Origin: Calendula officinalis
Lineage: Eukaryota; Streptophyta; Magnoliopsida; Asterales; Asteraceae
Reading direction: 5' to 3'
DNA: 64,000 nucleotides
Assembly (NCBI GenBank): GCA_963853835.1
Contig: OY970832.1
Coordinates: 27,336,208-27,400,207 of the forward strand
Shown: piece after piece, positions 1 through 11,229 of the stretch
Position numbering within the stretch: position 1 is the stretch's first letter
Layout: each line of letters opens with the position of its first letter
Notes under the pieces: generated by a model
What the model was told of the DNA's origin: nothing
Database searches by the model: none
The model's input: the letters and a program-made list of their open reading frames with translations, nothing else
Position numbers and translations under genes: made by a program

Positions 1-550
1 AGAATAAACATTACCACTGCCATTTCGATCAAGATTAGACGCAGCTTCCAATAAATTCCACCCTAAACTTGTCGATCATAAGTTCTTTTGTCGGCTACAA
101 ATAACAGAACCACCGCCCATCATCCTTTGCCTTCACTGTTCCTCTCGATCGCAGGTTCTCTTGGACGAATGGCAAAGGAAAAATGGGAGAGAAATAGGGT
201 CGGCCGCAAATGTGAGAGTTTAGGAGTTGTCGGTAGTATGTGAGCTAGAAGGCTGTCACAGCCCACGAAAGAATAAGCCCGATATTGGAATTGTTCGGCT
301 CGTCGAGAAGGAAAGTAAAGAAAACAAATGGCCCAACAATAAAATAACCCAACTCATTTACATAAACCGGGACGTGCTTACGCTCTATAAAAAACAAAAT
401 GCCTAACAAAACGAACCATTTATTTACGGGTCGCCTAAATAATACGAACCGTCTAACTACAGGTCGTCTAAATATTATAGAATTAATTATAAATAATAAA
501 ATGTGATTAAAATAATTTTATTTAATTAATAAAAATTTCGGGACGTTACA
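1..550 (-). mobile_element. Partial LTR (3' LTR side) of non-coding Ty3/gypsy-derived element
   Basis: This segment is repeated almost exactly at 6775-7324, an offset of 6774 bases. Read on the minus strand it begins TGTAACGTCCCG, the usual TG start of a plant gypsy LTR, so it is the start of the 3' LTR. The rest lies left of the window. The near identity of the two copies points to a fairly recent insertion. No coding capacity is expected or seen. Confidence 0.85.
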
Positions 551-566
551 ACTCAACTCCACTTGA
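551..566 (-). other. Polypurine tract of the gypsy-derived element
   Basis: On the minus strand the sequence AAGTGGAGTTGAGT lies directly before the LTR start TGTAACG. A purine-rich run abutting the 3' LTR is the second-strand primer site of LTR retrotransposons. It overlaps the last codons of the pol remnant. Confidence 0.65.
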
Positions 567-624
567 AATAGAATTCGTCCCCGAAGTCATTGCTCGGAAG
601 AAGTTTAGGGTAGCGATCTCGCAT
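553..624 (-). pseudogene. C-terminal remnant of Ty3/gypsy pol
   Basis: Read on the minus strand, about 23 codons from ATG at 624 to TGA at 553-555 give MRDRYPKLLP followed by SNDFGDEFYF and KWS. The M-R-x-R-Y-P-x-L pattern followed by an F-G/R-D-E segment just before the polypurine tract is what ends the chromodomain region of Tekay-type gypsy polyproteins. Everything upstream is lost. This is the only protein trace that types the element. Confidence 0.6.
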
Positions 625-1263
625 CTCAGACTTAGGCTTTTAAGGCACGACACGCATCCACAAAAGAGATAGGAAAACGATAAGGTTAAGAATGGAAAAG
701 AAACTCTTCAAAGTCACACGCTCAATCGGAATGAACTCTGGCTCTTGCAACTGCTCGTATAAATCTTCCGTCTCTAGCGGTGCAAAAGTTAAGGATAAAA
801 GAAATATAACGTATGTTCTCTAAGGGTCTCGACGTGACGATAAAAAGGATGTCAAAACTGAAGCACGATAACTCTCGCTACTCTGATGGAGATGTCTTCT
901 TACTCTCATAGTCGGACACAGTTGCTGCACCTAACGGTTAACGCTGTGTTGAATCTCTGATTCAACTCCACTTGGAGATTCGCTACGGATTTGTTGATGA
1001 TGTTAGATGATCTCGGCGTGGAACTTGGTCATTCAATCCAGCTCCATGATCACACACGACCCTCTTATGGCGATAACAATAAATATATGGGGCATAACTT
1101 CCCGCACAACTCCATCAAATAATAATCCCTTATACATATTTGCAACATTTTAAAATCTTATTATTGTCAATTCCATATTAGAAATGGCTCCAAAAAGGTC
1201 ATCTGCCCTATGGGACACCCGTTTGCATAAGGCAAAGAAGCAATCTAGTAGTTTACACCATTA

Positions 1264-1917
1264 TCAGTTAATACAAAAACAGGAAATTATTCACAAGAAA
1301 TGTACGTATCACACAGGATTCTCAGATGATGCATACAGAAATTAAAATCACTCAGTAGTACTCATGCAATTTACTCAGAAATGTCACTCATGAATGTAAC
1401 TCAGAAGTCTAACTCGGAATATATCTCAGAAGTATAACCCATAAATCTAATCTCAACAACTTTAACTCAGAAATAAACCCAGAAATTTGAACTCAGAATG
1501 AAGCAACATTTATCAGTAACAGCGTTACGTACCACACGTAAATCTCATACATAATCATGAACATGCATAATTACGCGCATCCGATTCATCTCAGTTAATA
1601 CAAAAACAGGAAATTATTCACAAGAAATGTACGTATCACACAGGATTCTCAGATGATGCATACAGAAATTAAAATCACTCAGTAGTACTCATGCAATTTA
1701 CTCAGAAATGTCACTCATGAATGTAACTCAGAAGTCTAACTCGGAATATATCTCAGAAGTATAACCCATAAATCTAATCTCAACAACTTTAACTCAGAAA
1801 TAAACCCAGAAATTTGAACTCAGAATGAAGCAACATTTATCAGTAACAGCGTTACGTACCACACGTAAATCTCATACATAATCATGAACATGCATAATTA
1901 CGCGCATCCGATTCATC
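1264..1917. repeat. Direct tandem duplication, 327-bp unit
   Basis: Bases 1264-1590 and 1591-1917 appear identical by eye. Both run from TCAGTTAATAC to CCGATTCATC. The segment is rich in ACTCAGAA-type words. It lies in the non-coding interior of the retroelement and probably arose by slippage or template switching during reverse transcription. Confidence 0.9.
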
Positions 1918-2250
1918 TCCCATATACTTGCTTGTATATATTAGGTCATCTTCGGTTAATAATTAAGATATATGAACCAATAATTAGTACAAATTATTTT
2001 AATATTAAATATAACTCCCCAAATTTCTCATTTTCATATACTCCAAATACGCTCGATTAAAATTTCCATAATTCAGCCTTTAACTTATCGCAGTCTATAC
2101 TGACAACTTATTTGAAACTTCGATTAATAACTTCCCATTGATAAATTTTTAAATTTTCTCTGGATTACTTCGACCACATATTACTCATTAACCCTGGTTA
2201 CCCATTTTTTTTACATATATAAGAATCAATTAAACATCATACACTTATTT

Positions 2251-2318
2251 TAATGATTTCTCATTGCTCAACTTTGTGAATTAATAATGATTTCTCATTG
2301 CTCAACTTTGTGAATTAA
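2251..2318. repeat. Two-copy 34-bp tandem repeat
   Basis: The word TAATGATTTCTCATTGCTC is repeated with a 34-base period inside the non-coding retroelement interior. It is a small local duplication with no visible coding role. Confidence 0.8.
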
Positions 2319-4809
2319 TTCATTAACTCTCATTTACTCAATACTCAATTGCCCTTTATTCGATAATTTAATAATAAATATATTATTTGATAAACTATAT
2401 ACTTACAAATAAAATTTTCCATAAAGATTTTATAACACCTTAAAATTCTAATTATTTAATAATTTAATAATAAGATATATTATTTGATAACTCTAATTAA
2501 ACATATTAGTCACAAATAAAGTTTTCTCATAAAAATTTTATAACGCCACAAAAACATAATTAAGTATTCAATAATTAATAATCAAATATATTATTCAATA
2601 ACTTTAAATAAAATATATTGTTCACAAATGCAATTTTCTCATAAATACCTTATAATACCTCTAAAATTTTGAATAAAACTTCCCGTTAATTCAAAACTTT
2701 TCTCCTTTAACTTATTTCTTCAAAATTTCAATATAATTGTTTTCTCATATCAGACTCATTAATAAATTTTCATCACTTTAATTTAATAATTCATCATTAT
2801 CTCATTATAATCACACAAGAATAAGTATACTATCTTATTTTGTATATAATTGTAGTATTACTACTTCCCTTTTGCACGATATTCATTCAACCCAACTAAC
2901 TTGATTTATTAATTTCTCCAATAATCCCGATTTATCAGTTTGTTATAAACTCTATAATTACCCATAGAATAAATTTAATTATTCTCAACTGTTTGATTTG
3001 ATAGTTACTCTTATAATTTATTTGATCAATTATATGTATCTAGATTTCGCACTTTAAATTCATACCAATAAAATATCTCTGCATAAGCATCGTGCTCATA
3101 ATATTTATAAATAAATAATAATTAATGATAATCATTTCTTGATAATTTCCCTTTTATACCCCTACTCAACTCCACTTGGAGAAAAACTCGTCCTCGAGTT
3201 TGGAACTGATATTCACTATCAAAATAAAACAAGCAAGCATGTAGTCATACACACAATTAGGATACACATACTAAATTCACAATAACAAGCATTGGTCCAT
3301 CGTTCCCCTCAAAATCTCCTCATAACCAACCAAAAGTCCTGTGCGTACGGTAATAGGGGCCCTCTATTACTTTCGACACCTACTTTTGTTTGGTCACGAG
3401 TCAATCCCAAAGTTTACAACTTCCCACACAAAAATTCCACCAGCAAATCAAACTCAGAAAAAGAAAAATTTATTTTCCATATCTAATAAATACAAATTCG
3501 CACTCAGTTGTATGTACTCAAAATCTTACAAACATTACTCAGAAATGCACTCAGCAAAAGGCACTCAGCCAAAATATTTTATTATGTTTTCAACACTTTA
3601 ACTCAGAACATAATATAGCTCATAAGCTCTTTTAATTCATTTTAAATAGATCACCACCGAATTAATGATGATAGTTTCCCTTTAGTTCACTTTTAATAAA
3701 TACGGAGTACCGTTTAAGATAAACTCGAATAATTTATCTTTAATTCAGCTCGGAAATTCTCGATGAATTAGTATAACAAACGTATATAGTTTATTCAATA
3801 TCTTTGCGTTAATTTAATAACTCTTCAATGAACTCATTAGTCACATAAAGAAAAATTGAAGCATTTTCATACTCAGCTTTTTAAATCACATACTTTAAAG
3901 GTTTTCTTATTTGATCTCAATTTAATAAATCTCAGTTTATTATTTCCTAGCAAATTTTTTTTTTTTTTTTTCGAATACTCGTGTCTCATCTCTTTATAAA
4001 AGCAATTTCCTTTTTATTTGTCCAAAGATTTCATAACACCCGAAACTCTAAAAAAAAAATTCACAAATTCTAAATTTGATGAATAACTGAAAAAGTTCCA
4101 CTAAAAAAATCTCAAATGATAATTTAACATTTAAAAACATGTTTAATCCAACTGCAGTTTTAAAACTAAAAAAAAAAACAAAAACGACTCTCAAATAACA
4201 AATAAAAATAAAAGGCAATTCTAGTTAAGATTTCTCGTCTAGCTCAAATGTAAATAATTTAAATAATTATCAATTTTTATTTATTTATTACTTTTTTATT
4301 TATTTTTTTTTTTTATAAAAATATGTTCTCGGTATTTTCACTTACTCCACTTGATAAACCATCATAAAAACATTCTTTAAATCAGTTGATAATATAAATA
4401 TATTTTATTTACTCGTTTCAATAACTCTTTTTATCATAATTTCATATCCACTTATTAATACCCCTTTTGGTTACAATTTCTCAATTTTATTTTATCTCAC
4501 ATATTATATAATGTAATTATAATTTTTAGCGTGTATAACGCAGATGCACTTAGAATAACACACGAAAAATATATTCAAAATAATAACAGCAATTCTCATA
4601 TTTGCCATTCCTCAACACATATAATTCAACAAAATTCCCAAATAAATAAAAACTCCTAAATATTACCGGCGTCAGGAAAAGTGAGAGTCGACGTGACATG
4701 CTGTACGTTTGATGTGAAACTTCTCTTAGAAACTGTTTTACTCTTTTAAAAAAATATTTCAACTTGAGTTTGAATTCGCCCCTTGCGAACCCAAATCCCT
4801 CAAGTCAGT

Positions 4810-4822
4810 GCTCTGATACCAA
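4810..4822 (-). other. Primer binding site, tRNA-Met type
   Basis: On the minus strand the sequence TTGGTATCAGAGC follows the LTR end GGGTGTTACA after a 3-4 base spacer. TGGTATCAGAGC is the complement of the plant initiator tRNA-Met 3' end, the standard primer site for many plant LTR elements. It fixes both the element orientation and the inner LTR boundary. Confidence 0.85.
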
Positions 4823-4826
4823 CTTG

Positions 4827-7324
4827 TAACACCCTAAAATTTACAAGATTTTTAAAATTTTTGTGTGCAATATTATAATAAAAAAGGTCCCATAAATAAT
4901 CCCAAAAATAATTGTTTAATATAAAATATGTTAAATGCAGAAAAGTCTTAAATAACTTCAGAGTTTAAATTAATAAAAACGTTTCACATCAGCACTGGAA
5001 AGTAGTACAGCAGTCAACCGTCCACCTTCTCTTTTCCTTTGCTAGTACCTGAAAAATGGGAGGGAGTTTTTGGGTCAGCGGGGAAGCTGAGTGAATAAAC
5101 TCAAAATGCAAACAACTACAACATACAATACATGAGGGCACACAGGTGAACTTCTAATCATTTACCACTAAGTTAATTTCTCAGTTTTTGTATCTTTTAA
5201 ATTTATATAGCGCGCTTGTGTAACTCGAGTCGAGAGATCAACCTCGCCTCTCCTTACACTAAAATGCCACAAGGGCCCACACAGAATTTGCCACAAGGGC
5301 CCACACAGAATTTGCCACAAGGGCCCACACAGAATTTGCCACAATGGCCCACACAGAATTTGCCACAAGGGCCCACACAGAATTTGCCACAATGGCCCAC
5401 ACAGAATTTCCACTGAGATTTATTAATTATTTTTGTGTTTTCAACTCCTAACATAAACCACACAGATAGCCCTATCACTTAGTAGCACAAAATGACTTGG
5501 TACCGGCTCAGATACTCGGCACGTCCGTCTCAGATCAGTAGTATGTAAAAACAGTCACTCAGATAACAGATCAAAACACAGAAAGTACAACAGATCAAAA
5601 CAGTTAACCATATGAGTCATGCACGTATCGTTATAACTGAATACACGGTGAGAATACTCACCTCGAATACGTAAGCTCCAAAGATCTCTAACAGTCAACA
5701 GCACACCAATTTATCTCTTAGACGATCCTAAAACACGTAAAGAAAACCCGTATAAAAACTCAATTCAAAACTCGCTTTATAATAATTTGACAACACTCGA
5801 CAGTCTCACGGAAATAGGCGTAACTCCCATACCGTGAGGTCGAAAAACTCTAAATTTTCACAGTAGGTAAATAAGACCTATATTAACACTTTATCAATAG
5901 GACTCGGAACCCGAATCAGACCCTAAGGGTCCCGAAACAGTTCCGCAACACAGCGTAAATGTGCAGCGTTTCAGCACCGCGACACCAAATTGCAACTGCA
6001 TTAATTTGCAAACTGTAACTCCGATTGACGCAAGGTCAGTGGCCACGGAAAGCTAACATGTAGGACTACAAATCTCTGTGAGACGGACCTCTTCCAATTC
6101 TTCCTCTAAGACGTCTAAAAACACCCCGCAACATGGCAGGTGGAGTCTGCCAGAAACTGCACACTTTCTCAGTATAATAACTACAAAACGAAACCCGACA
6201 CCAACACCTAAACGCCACCGGGACGTCCAGAAGTTCGGGTCTAAGGTTCATCGAGTATTACTCGGGATTGACTAAAACACGAAAAGCTACAAAGAAAGGA
6301 TTAAGAAAGTACCCTACGAACAATTCATGAGAAGTAACGGTAACACACGAATTATTAACACCACAACACTTCACGATTTACTACTCCCGCCTCTGCTGAA
6401 AATAAGTTGACGTCACAAGTGGCAAAACCAAAATGAAACCAAATAAAATCCAAGCCACCAAGTCTTTTGGCTCCTTTTGTTTGATTGGTCGACTAGTACA
6501 AGATCACAACAAAATACTCCCTCCGTCCTCATAATAAATTGAATAATTTCTTTGACTGGATAATTGCTTTCACCCATCATTAAAATTCGAGCACAATGGA
6601 TTAAAATGGATGACACCGATTTGAACAAAATACGTGGCATGCTTCCCTACTTTCCACTGCTTCACCAATTCAAAGAAGACCCACCACCACTCGACAATTA
6701 AAAATCACTTCTTGGCAATTAAAAGAAATTCACTCAAGCCATTTCTTTAAAAAAAAAAAAAACAACAATCTTCTAGAATAAACATTACCACTGCCATTTC
6801 GATCAAGATTAGACGCAGCTTCCAATAAATTCCACCCTAAACTTGTCGATCATAAGTTCTTTTGTCGGCTACAAATAACAGAACCACCGCCCATCATCCT
6901 TTGCCTTCACTGTTCCTCTCGATCGCAGGTTCTCTTGGACGAATGGCAAAGGAAAAATGGGAGAGAAATAGGGTCGGCCGCAAATGTGAGAGTTTAGGAG
7001 TTGTCGGTAGTATGTGAGCTAGAAGGCTGTCACAGCCCACGAAAGAATAAGCCCGATATTGGAATTGTTCGGCTCGTCGAGAAGGAAAGTAAAGAAAACA
7101 AATGGCCCAACAATAAAATAACCCAACTCATTTACATAAACCGGGACGTGCTTACGCTCTATAAAAAACAAAATGCCTAACAAAACGAACCATTTATTTA
7201 CGGGTCGCCTAAATAATACGAACCGTCTAACTACAGGTCGTCTAAATATTATAGAATTAATTATAAATAATAAAATGTGATTAAAATAATTTTATTTAAT
7301 TAATAAAAATTTCGGGACGTTACA
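4827..7324 (-). mobile_element. 5' LTR (about 2.5 kb) of the non-coding gypsy-derived element
   Basis: The LTR runs on the minus strand from TGTAACGTCCCG (right end) to GGGTGTTACA (left end), next to the tRNA-Met site. Its first 550 bases equal window bases 1-550. The length of about 2498 bases is long for a plant LTR. It contains a 24-bp minisatellite, a run of A at 6750-6763 and no convincing gene. The bases just outside the right end are TCGGC. The matching target-site copy would lie left of the window. Confidence 0.8.
5266..5409. repeat. Minisatellite, 24 bp x 6, inside the LTR
   Basis: Six consecutive 24-base units each contain CCACAAGGGCCCACACAG or its variant CCACAATGGCCCACACAG, and AATTTG. 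Units 4 and 6 carry the T variant. Because 24 is a multiple of three, every frame stays open and gives spurious repeat peptides on both strands. I do not call these genes. Confidence 0.95.
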
Positions 7325-8467
7325 TCGGCATGAAGAACACTCGAACACTGTAGTTCGATCAAGCTTGTTCGGCCCGAACATTCCAATCTTCGGCCCAAGC
7401 AAGTTCGGCCCAAGCAAGTTCGGCCCGAACACTATTTGGCTTCTAGATTCTCGGCTCAATTAATTTCGGCCCGAATACAGGCCCAAGTTCGGCTCTGTGC
7501 AATGTTCGGCTAAGCCACAGACTTCGGCTCTCAACAAGTTCGGCTCTCAACAAGTTCAGCTCTTCAACAATGCGATCAACAAACCATAAATCAAAATCGA
7601 TACATCCCAAAACTGAAATCACAATTAACTGATCACGATATCTGATTCAAGAAACTACGAAAGCTACAAATCACCATTCAAGAACCGATATCTGATTTTG
7701 AGTCAATATCTGATTTGAGAAACCAAAAATCGATATTTGCTTTTGATGCAAAACAGAAAACCGATATCTGATTTTGAAACAGATTCCACAATTTAACAAA
7801 ACAATTTAACATTTGATATTCGATCTTGAAAGACTTCGGCTGTTCCATTCGCTCTTGAAGATTTCAGAATCAATTCCGACTTCAATTTAACAATTTGATT
7901 CTCAATACTTAATTGAAGATCTCGGCTTTTGAAGTTCTCTGATCATTCCGATTTGAATTGAATTATCCTGTTCGACGATCAACCTGTTCGACGATCTTGA
8001 ATTGATTCAGAATTTGACCGATCAGAATCTATTGATCGATCGATCGAGTAAGCAGAACTTGACTGCCCTATACAGATCGGCCCACAACATTAGTTTTAAA
8101 ACCCAATAAAGCCTCTCGAGTACACTCTCGAGTACACAGTCAAATTTTACAAATTCCAAATATGAGCCCAAATCCAAATTTTTAAATCTCACCCACTGAC
8201 TTCAAAGCCCAAAATTTTTTTTATTAAGTCAAACTTTAATTTTTTTTTTTAAAACCGAGAATTTTTTTAAAATTGGAGTTTTAAGCCCAATTTCAATTTT
8301 TTTTTCAAACTATATCATTTTACTTAAGCCTAATACTTCTCAACCCAATTTTACATTTTCTCCAAACACGAACTCAAAATTCTGAATTTTTTACATTTTT
8401 TAAAAAGGTTTTAAAAGAAAATTTGCACATTTAAAAAAAAAAAATAAAAAAAATTAAAAGAGCTAAA
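7325..8467 (+). other. Non-coding stretch upstream of a copia gag, with short motif repeats
   Basis: No open frame of note. Two motif families stand out. Bases 7355-7560 are dense in TTCGGC and the palindrome TTCGGCCCGAAC. Bases 7630-7790 repeat CGATATCTGATTTTGA-like words about five times. Bases 8200-8460 are T- then A-rich. This is probably 5' sequence of the copia element that follows, cut off by the gypsy-derived insertion at 7324, but no LTR or primer site for it is visible. Confidence 0.4.
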
Positions 8468-9655
8468 ATGGATTCAAATTTAAAAACATATGAAAATGAA
8501 ATATTTGTTTATGATAACAACTACAAATGTTACCTTAAGGCATCTACAGAGTTACAAAGGGAAATAACCTGGTCAAAGAAACCAAAAGCAAAGTTTGATG
8601 AATATCAAGAACAATTGAAGTCATCCGCCTCAGAAATTCAAAAGTTAAATGCAAACATTCAAGAGGTTAATGATACTCTAAAAGTTGAGATCAATCATCA
8701 AACATCCATTATTAACAACCTTACACTTGAAAAGGAAAAAGCTGAAGATCACTGCAAAAAATTGCTAGATAAAATTACATATCTTGAAACAGATCTTTCT
8801 TTGTCTCAAAATAAAAACGAAGGGTTGTTAATTGAGCTTGAAGCAAAATCTAAAATCTTTGACAACGACAAATCAGTTTTACAAACCAAAATTTTTGAAT
8901 TAGAAAATAAAATTGATGAGTCACATAAATCTTTTGATGAAGAGAAACTGAAGTTGCAGATACAAATTCAAAATTTAAAATCTAACTCAACTCATCCTCA
9001 GAAGTTTAAGAAGCCGAGTCCATCTATGAATAAAAGTAATAACACAAGAATGTTTTCTCCTGTCATGGCATATCGTGATTTATATACAATCAAACAATCT
9101 CAGATTAATAGAGGAAATTCAAAACCTAAACAGAATTCACATGTAAGTTCCTCTACCACACCCAAGCCTAGGAGATCCACGGTCCCACCTCACTCTCATA
9201 AGAACTTGAATGCTCTCAAACAAGTTATTAGAGGAAATTCCGCACCTAAAACTCCAAATAAATTAGGTTCCTCTTCTAAACTTAAGCATTCTCAGATAGA
9301 TAAGACCAAACCATCAACCGTGTTGAAACATTCTATTCCTTCAAAGAAAATCTTTTCCAAAACTAAAACTTTGAAATATTCAAGAAAAGATTTACTTTCA
9401 TTGGCACCAATATCAACTTTTCATCAAGTGCCAACAACATCTCCTAAAACACCAACGATCTTAAAAGCAAAATGGGTTCCCAAAGCTCCAACATCTCAAA
9501 TAATTCCCCGGAAATTATTTGAAAGTGAAACATCACGTTTCAGTCTTTCTTGGAATTCCAAATCTGTAAATCAAATTGATACAACTTATCAATGGTTTAA
9601 TTTTCATACTAATACCATCGGACCCAAACAAAAATGGGTACCAAAAGTTGTTTGA
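8468..9655 (+). pseudogene. Sirevirus-like copia gag C-terminal region (395 codons)
   Basis: The open frame has two parts. Roughly residues 25-170 are a heptad-rich coiled coil (many E, K, L, I, Q). Residues 175-395 are basic and Ser/Thr/Pro/Lys-rich, with two repeats of QVIRGNSAPK type and a WVPK motif near residue 335 and again at the end. Coiled-coil gag tails and a terminal K-W-V-P-K before protease are features of Sirevirus gag-pol proteins. The N-terminal gag domain and a CCHC knuckle are not seen, so the frame is a 5'-truncated remnant. The stop comes directly after WVPKVV, and no protease or integrase follows. A related copy lies on the minus strand at 30652-32565. Confidence 0.7.
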
Positions 9656-9657
9656 TG

Positions 9658-9809
9658 TGTTTTGCAGGAGAATGACTTATACACAATGCAGTGTATAACT
9701 CGTGTGTCAACCGCTCTTCGATTAGCTGATATGTTTACCAAGGCTTTAGACGAAAAATGCTTTAACTTTCTTGTGTCTACGCTTGGTATGCTAAATCTAC
9801 AAACTTAAA
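9658..9809 (+). pseudogene. Copia RNase H C-terminal remnant
   Basis: Bases 9709-9807 translate to a run containing ADMFTKALDEKCFNFL and LGMLNLQT then stop. This matches the end of copia polyproteins (A-D-x-F-T-K-A-L ... F-x-x-L ... L-G-M). It lies about 60 bases after the gag stop, so protease, integrase, reverse transcriptase and most of RNase H are missing between the two. The minus-strand relative shares the sequence after gag (GACTTATACA) but not this tail. Confidence 0.75.
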
Positions 9810-9927
9810 CCGTTTTACTGCTTTATTTTTTTTTATTGTTTTTGCTTTTGTTTTCATTTTTTTTAATAAAGAATAAAATGGCTTTCAAGTACATCTGTTT
9901 GAAACCCGTTCTTAAATGCATTCATTG

Positions 9928-10036
9928 GTTGAGGGGGGAGAACTTTTATTCACTTGTCAAGGGGGAGAAAATTGACATTCTTATGTCAAGGGGGAGCATA
10001 ACAGCTCTATGATTTTTGAAAAACAACTCTCGAGGG
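9928..10036 (+). other. Cluster of polypurine-tract-like motifs
   Basis: Four G-rich purine motifs occur within about 110 bases: GAGGGGGGAGAA, AAGGGGGAGAAAA, AAGGGGGAG and GAGGGGGAG. A further one is at 11446-11458. Multiple PPT copies downstream of pol are a described hallmark of Sireviruses, as I recall from the literature. This supports the family call made from gag. Confidence 0.7.
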
Positions 10037-10128
10037 GGAGCATCCTTTATAATCACTACATACTGTTTCGGTGCTCCTTTCAAATTTATTTTTAATTATC
10101 AATATGGGGTATCAACTTTTGTAATATC

Positions 10129-11226
10129 CGTAAACGATCTCATTACCAATCTCAATTGGTACTTATTGCATCTGTTTATTACAAATTTTCTTATTCTATC
10201 TTGATAATAATTTTTTTTTTCCTCAAACAGTTTTTCAACCTCCTACAAATTTACAATAACACAAGCTTATCAATGTTGAGTATTAGCTTTTGCAATATTC
10301 GTAAACGATCTCTTTACCAGTCTAGGTTTGTACTGATTGCATCTGTTTATTGCAAATTCTCTTATTTCTCATTGCTACCTTTGTGTTCCTTCATTGTCAA
10401 AATTCTTCAATTGTAAATCAAAATTTTCTCTTTTCAAATTTGATTATCATTTTTCAAATCGATCCTCAAATACAAACATTTTCTTTTACTCTTCTTGAGT
10501 TGTTGACATCACAATCTTATAAATTCTTTATTACTCAGTGATGCTCAACATTACAAAATTTTCTATCTCACTTTGTGCTCACAATGATGTGTTCACAACG
10601 TAGGATACAAATTTTTGTCATATTCGTAAACGATCTCTTTACTAGTCTCGATTAGTAAAGATTGCATCTGTTTATGACAAATTTTTCGTCTCTTGCGTTG
10701 TAGCTCAATTTTTCAAAACCCTGATTTTGCACATCAATTTTCAATTTTTAAATGACTTGTTTGCAACACTCAACACAATTTGCTGTTAAATTCGTCGATC
10801 TCTTTACTGATTTCTGTCAGTACTAATTGTATCTGTTTTTAACACCATCTTGGATTGATTGTTCTTACTATTTTTTAAACGATTTTCATTCTTTAACGCT
10901 CCGTGGAGAAATCATTTTTCATCTTTTCAAAACTACTCAGATTCAATACTGACTTTCTCCAGTTCTCACACACTCAAAATCGTTTTTGTTGCACATTGTT
11001 ATGTCATTGATCTTTGTATATCCGTCGATCTCTTCTCTGTACACGTTCAGAGAAGATTGCATCTTTGTAAGTGGTATACTTCACTGATCTTTGATATACC
11101 CAAACAAATTGATCTCTTTTAAATTTCAAATATTTGATTAACAATGTCTCTAATCATCGTGTTTGTCATATCCATAAACGATCTCTTTACTGAAGTTTTT
11201 CAGTAAAGATTGCATCTGTTTATGAC
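10129..11226 (+). repeat. Array of six stem-loop modules in the copia 3' untranslated region
   Basis: Modules begin near 10129, 10310, 10624, 10791, 11021 and 11166. Each has a 5' constant word (TAAACGATCTC or GTCGATCTC), a variable inner stem-loop, then a 3' constant word ATTGCATCTGTTTAT. Inner stems change but mostly keep pairing: TACCAAT/ATTGGTA, TTTACTA/TAGTAAA, TACTGA/TCAGTA, TCTTCTCTG/CAGAGAAGA and TTTACTGA/TCAGTAAA. The copy at 10310 pairs poorly. The constant flanks can also pair (CATAAAC with GTTTATG), giving a two-part stem. Spacing is irregular, 150-316 bases. The region codes for nothing convincing. Confidence 0.8.
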
Positions 11227-11229
11227 TTC

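Larger units (their letters stand above)
551..4826 (-). mobile_element. Internal region of a large non-autonomous gypsy-type retrotransposon
   Basis: This is the stretch between the two LTRs. It starts (minus strand) with a tRNA-Met primer site at 4810-4822 and ends with a purine-rich tract next to the 3' LTR. In 4.3 kb I see no gag, protease, reverse transcriptase or integrase. Only a pol C-terminal scrap remains at 553-624. The rest is AT-rich and holds short repeats. The motif CAACTCCACTTGGAG near the PPT recurs near 963 and 3167, so pieces of the 3' end are repeated internally. The layout fits a LARD-like element that depends on a relative for its proteins. Short ORFs here (for example 3292-3635) overlap each other and look like chance. 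Confidence 0.75.

Noticed and set aside
3292..3635. Three overlapping short frames
   Set aside because: They overlap in different frames in AT-rich retroelement interior, with no motif or start context.
4810..4822. tRNA-Met gene fragment
   Set aside because: Only the 13-base primer site complement is present, next to an LTR end. The same applies at 12677-12690.
5168..5478. Repeat-peptide frames on both strands
   Set aside because: A 24-base minisatellite keeps all frames open. No start context or homology supports a gene.
10129..11226. CRISPR array or tRNA genes
   Set aside because: Spacing is irregular (150-316 bases), the units are hairpins with constant flanks, and the setting is a plant retrotransposon. 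No tRNA cloverleaf or CCA arm is present.
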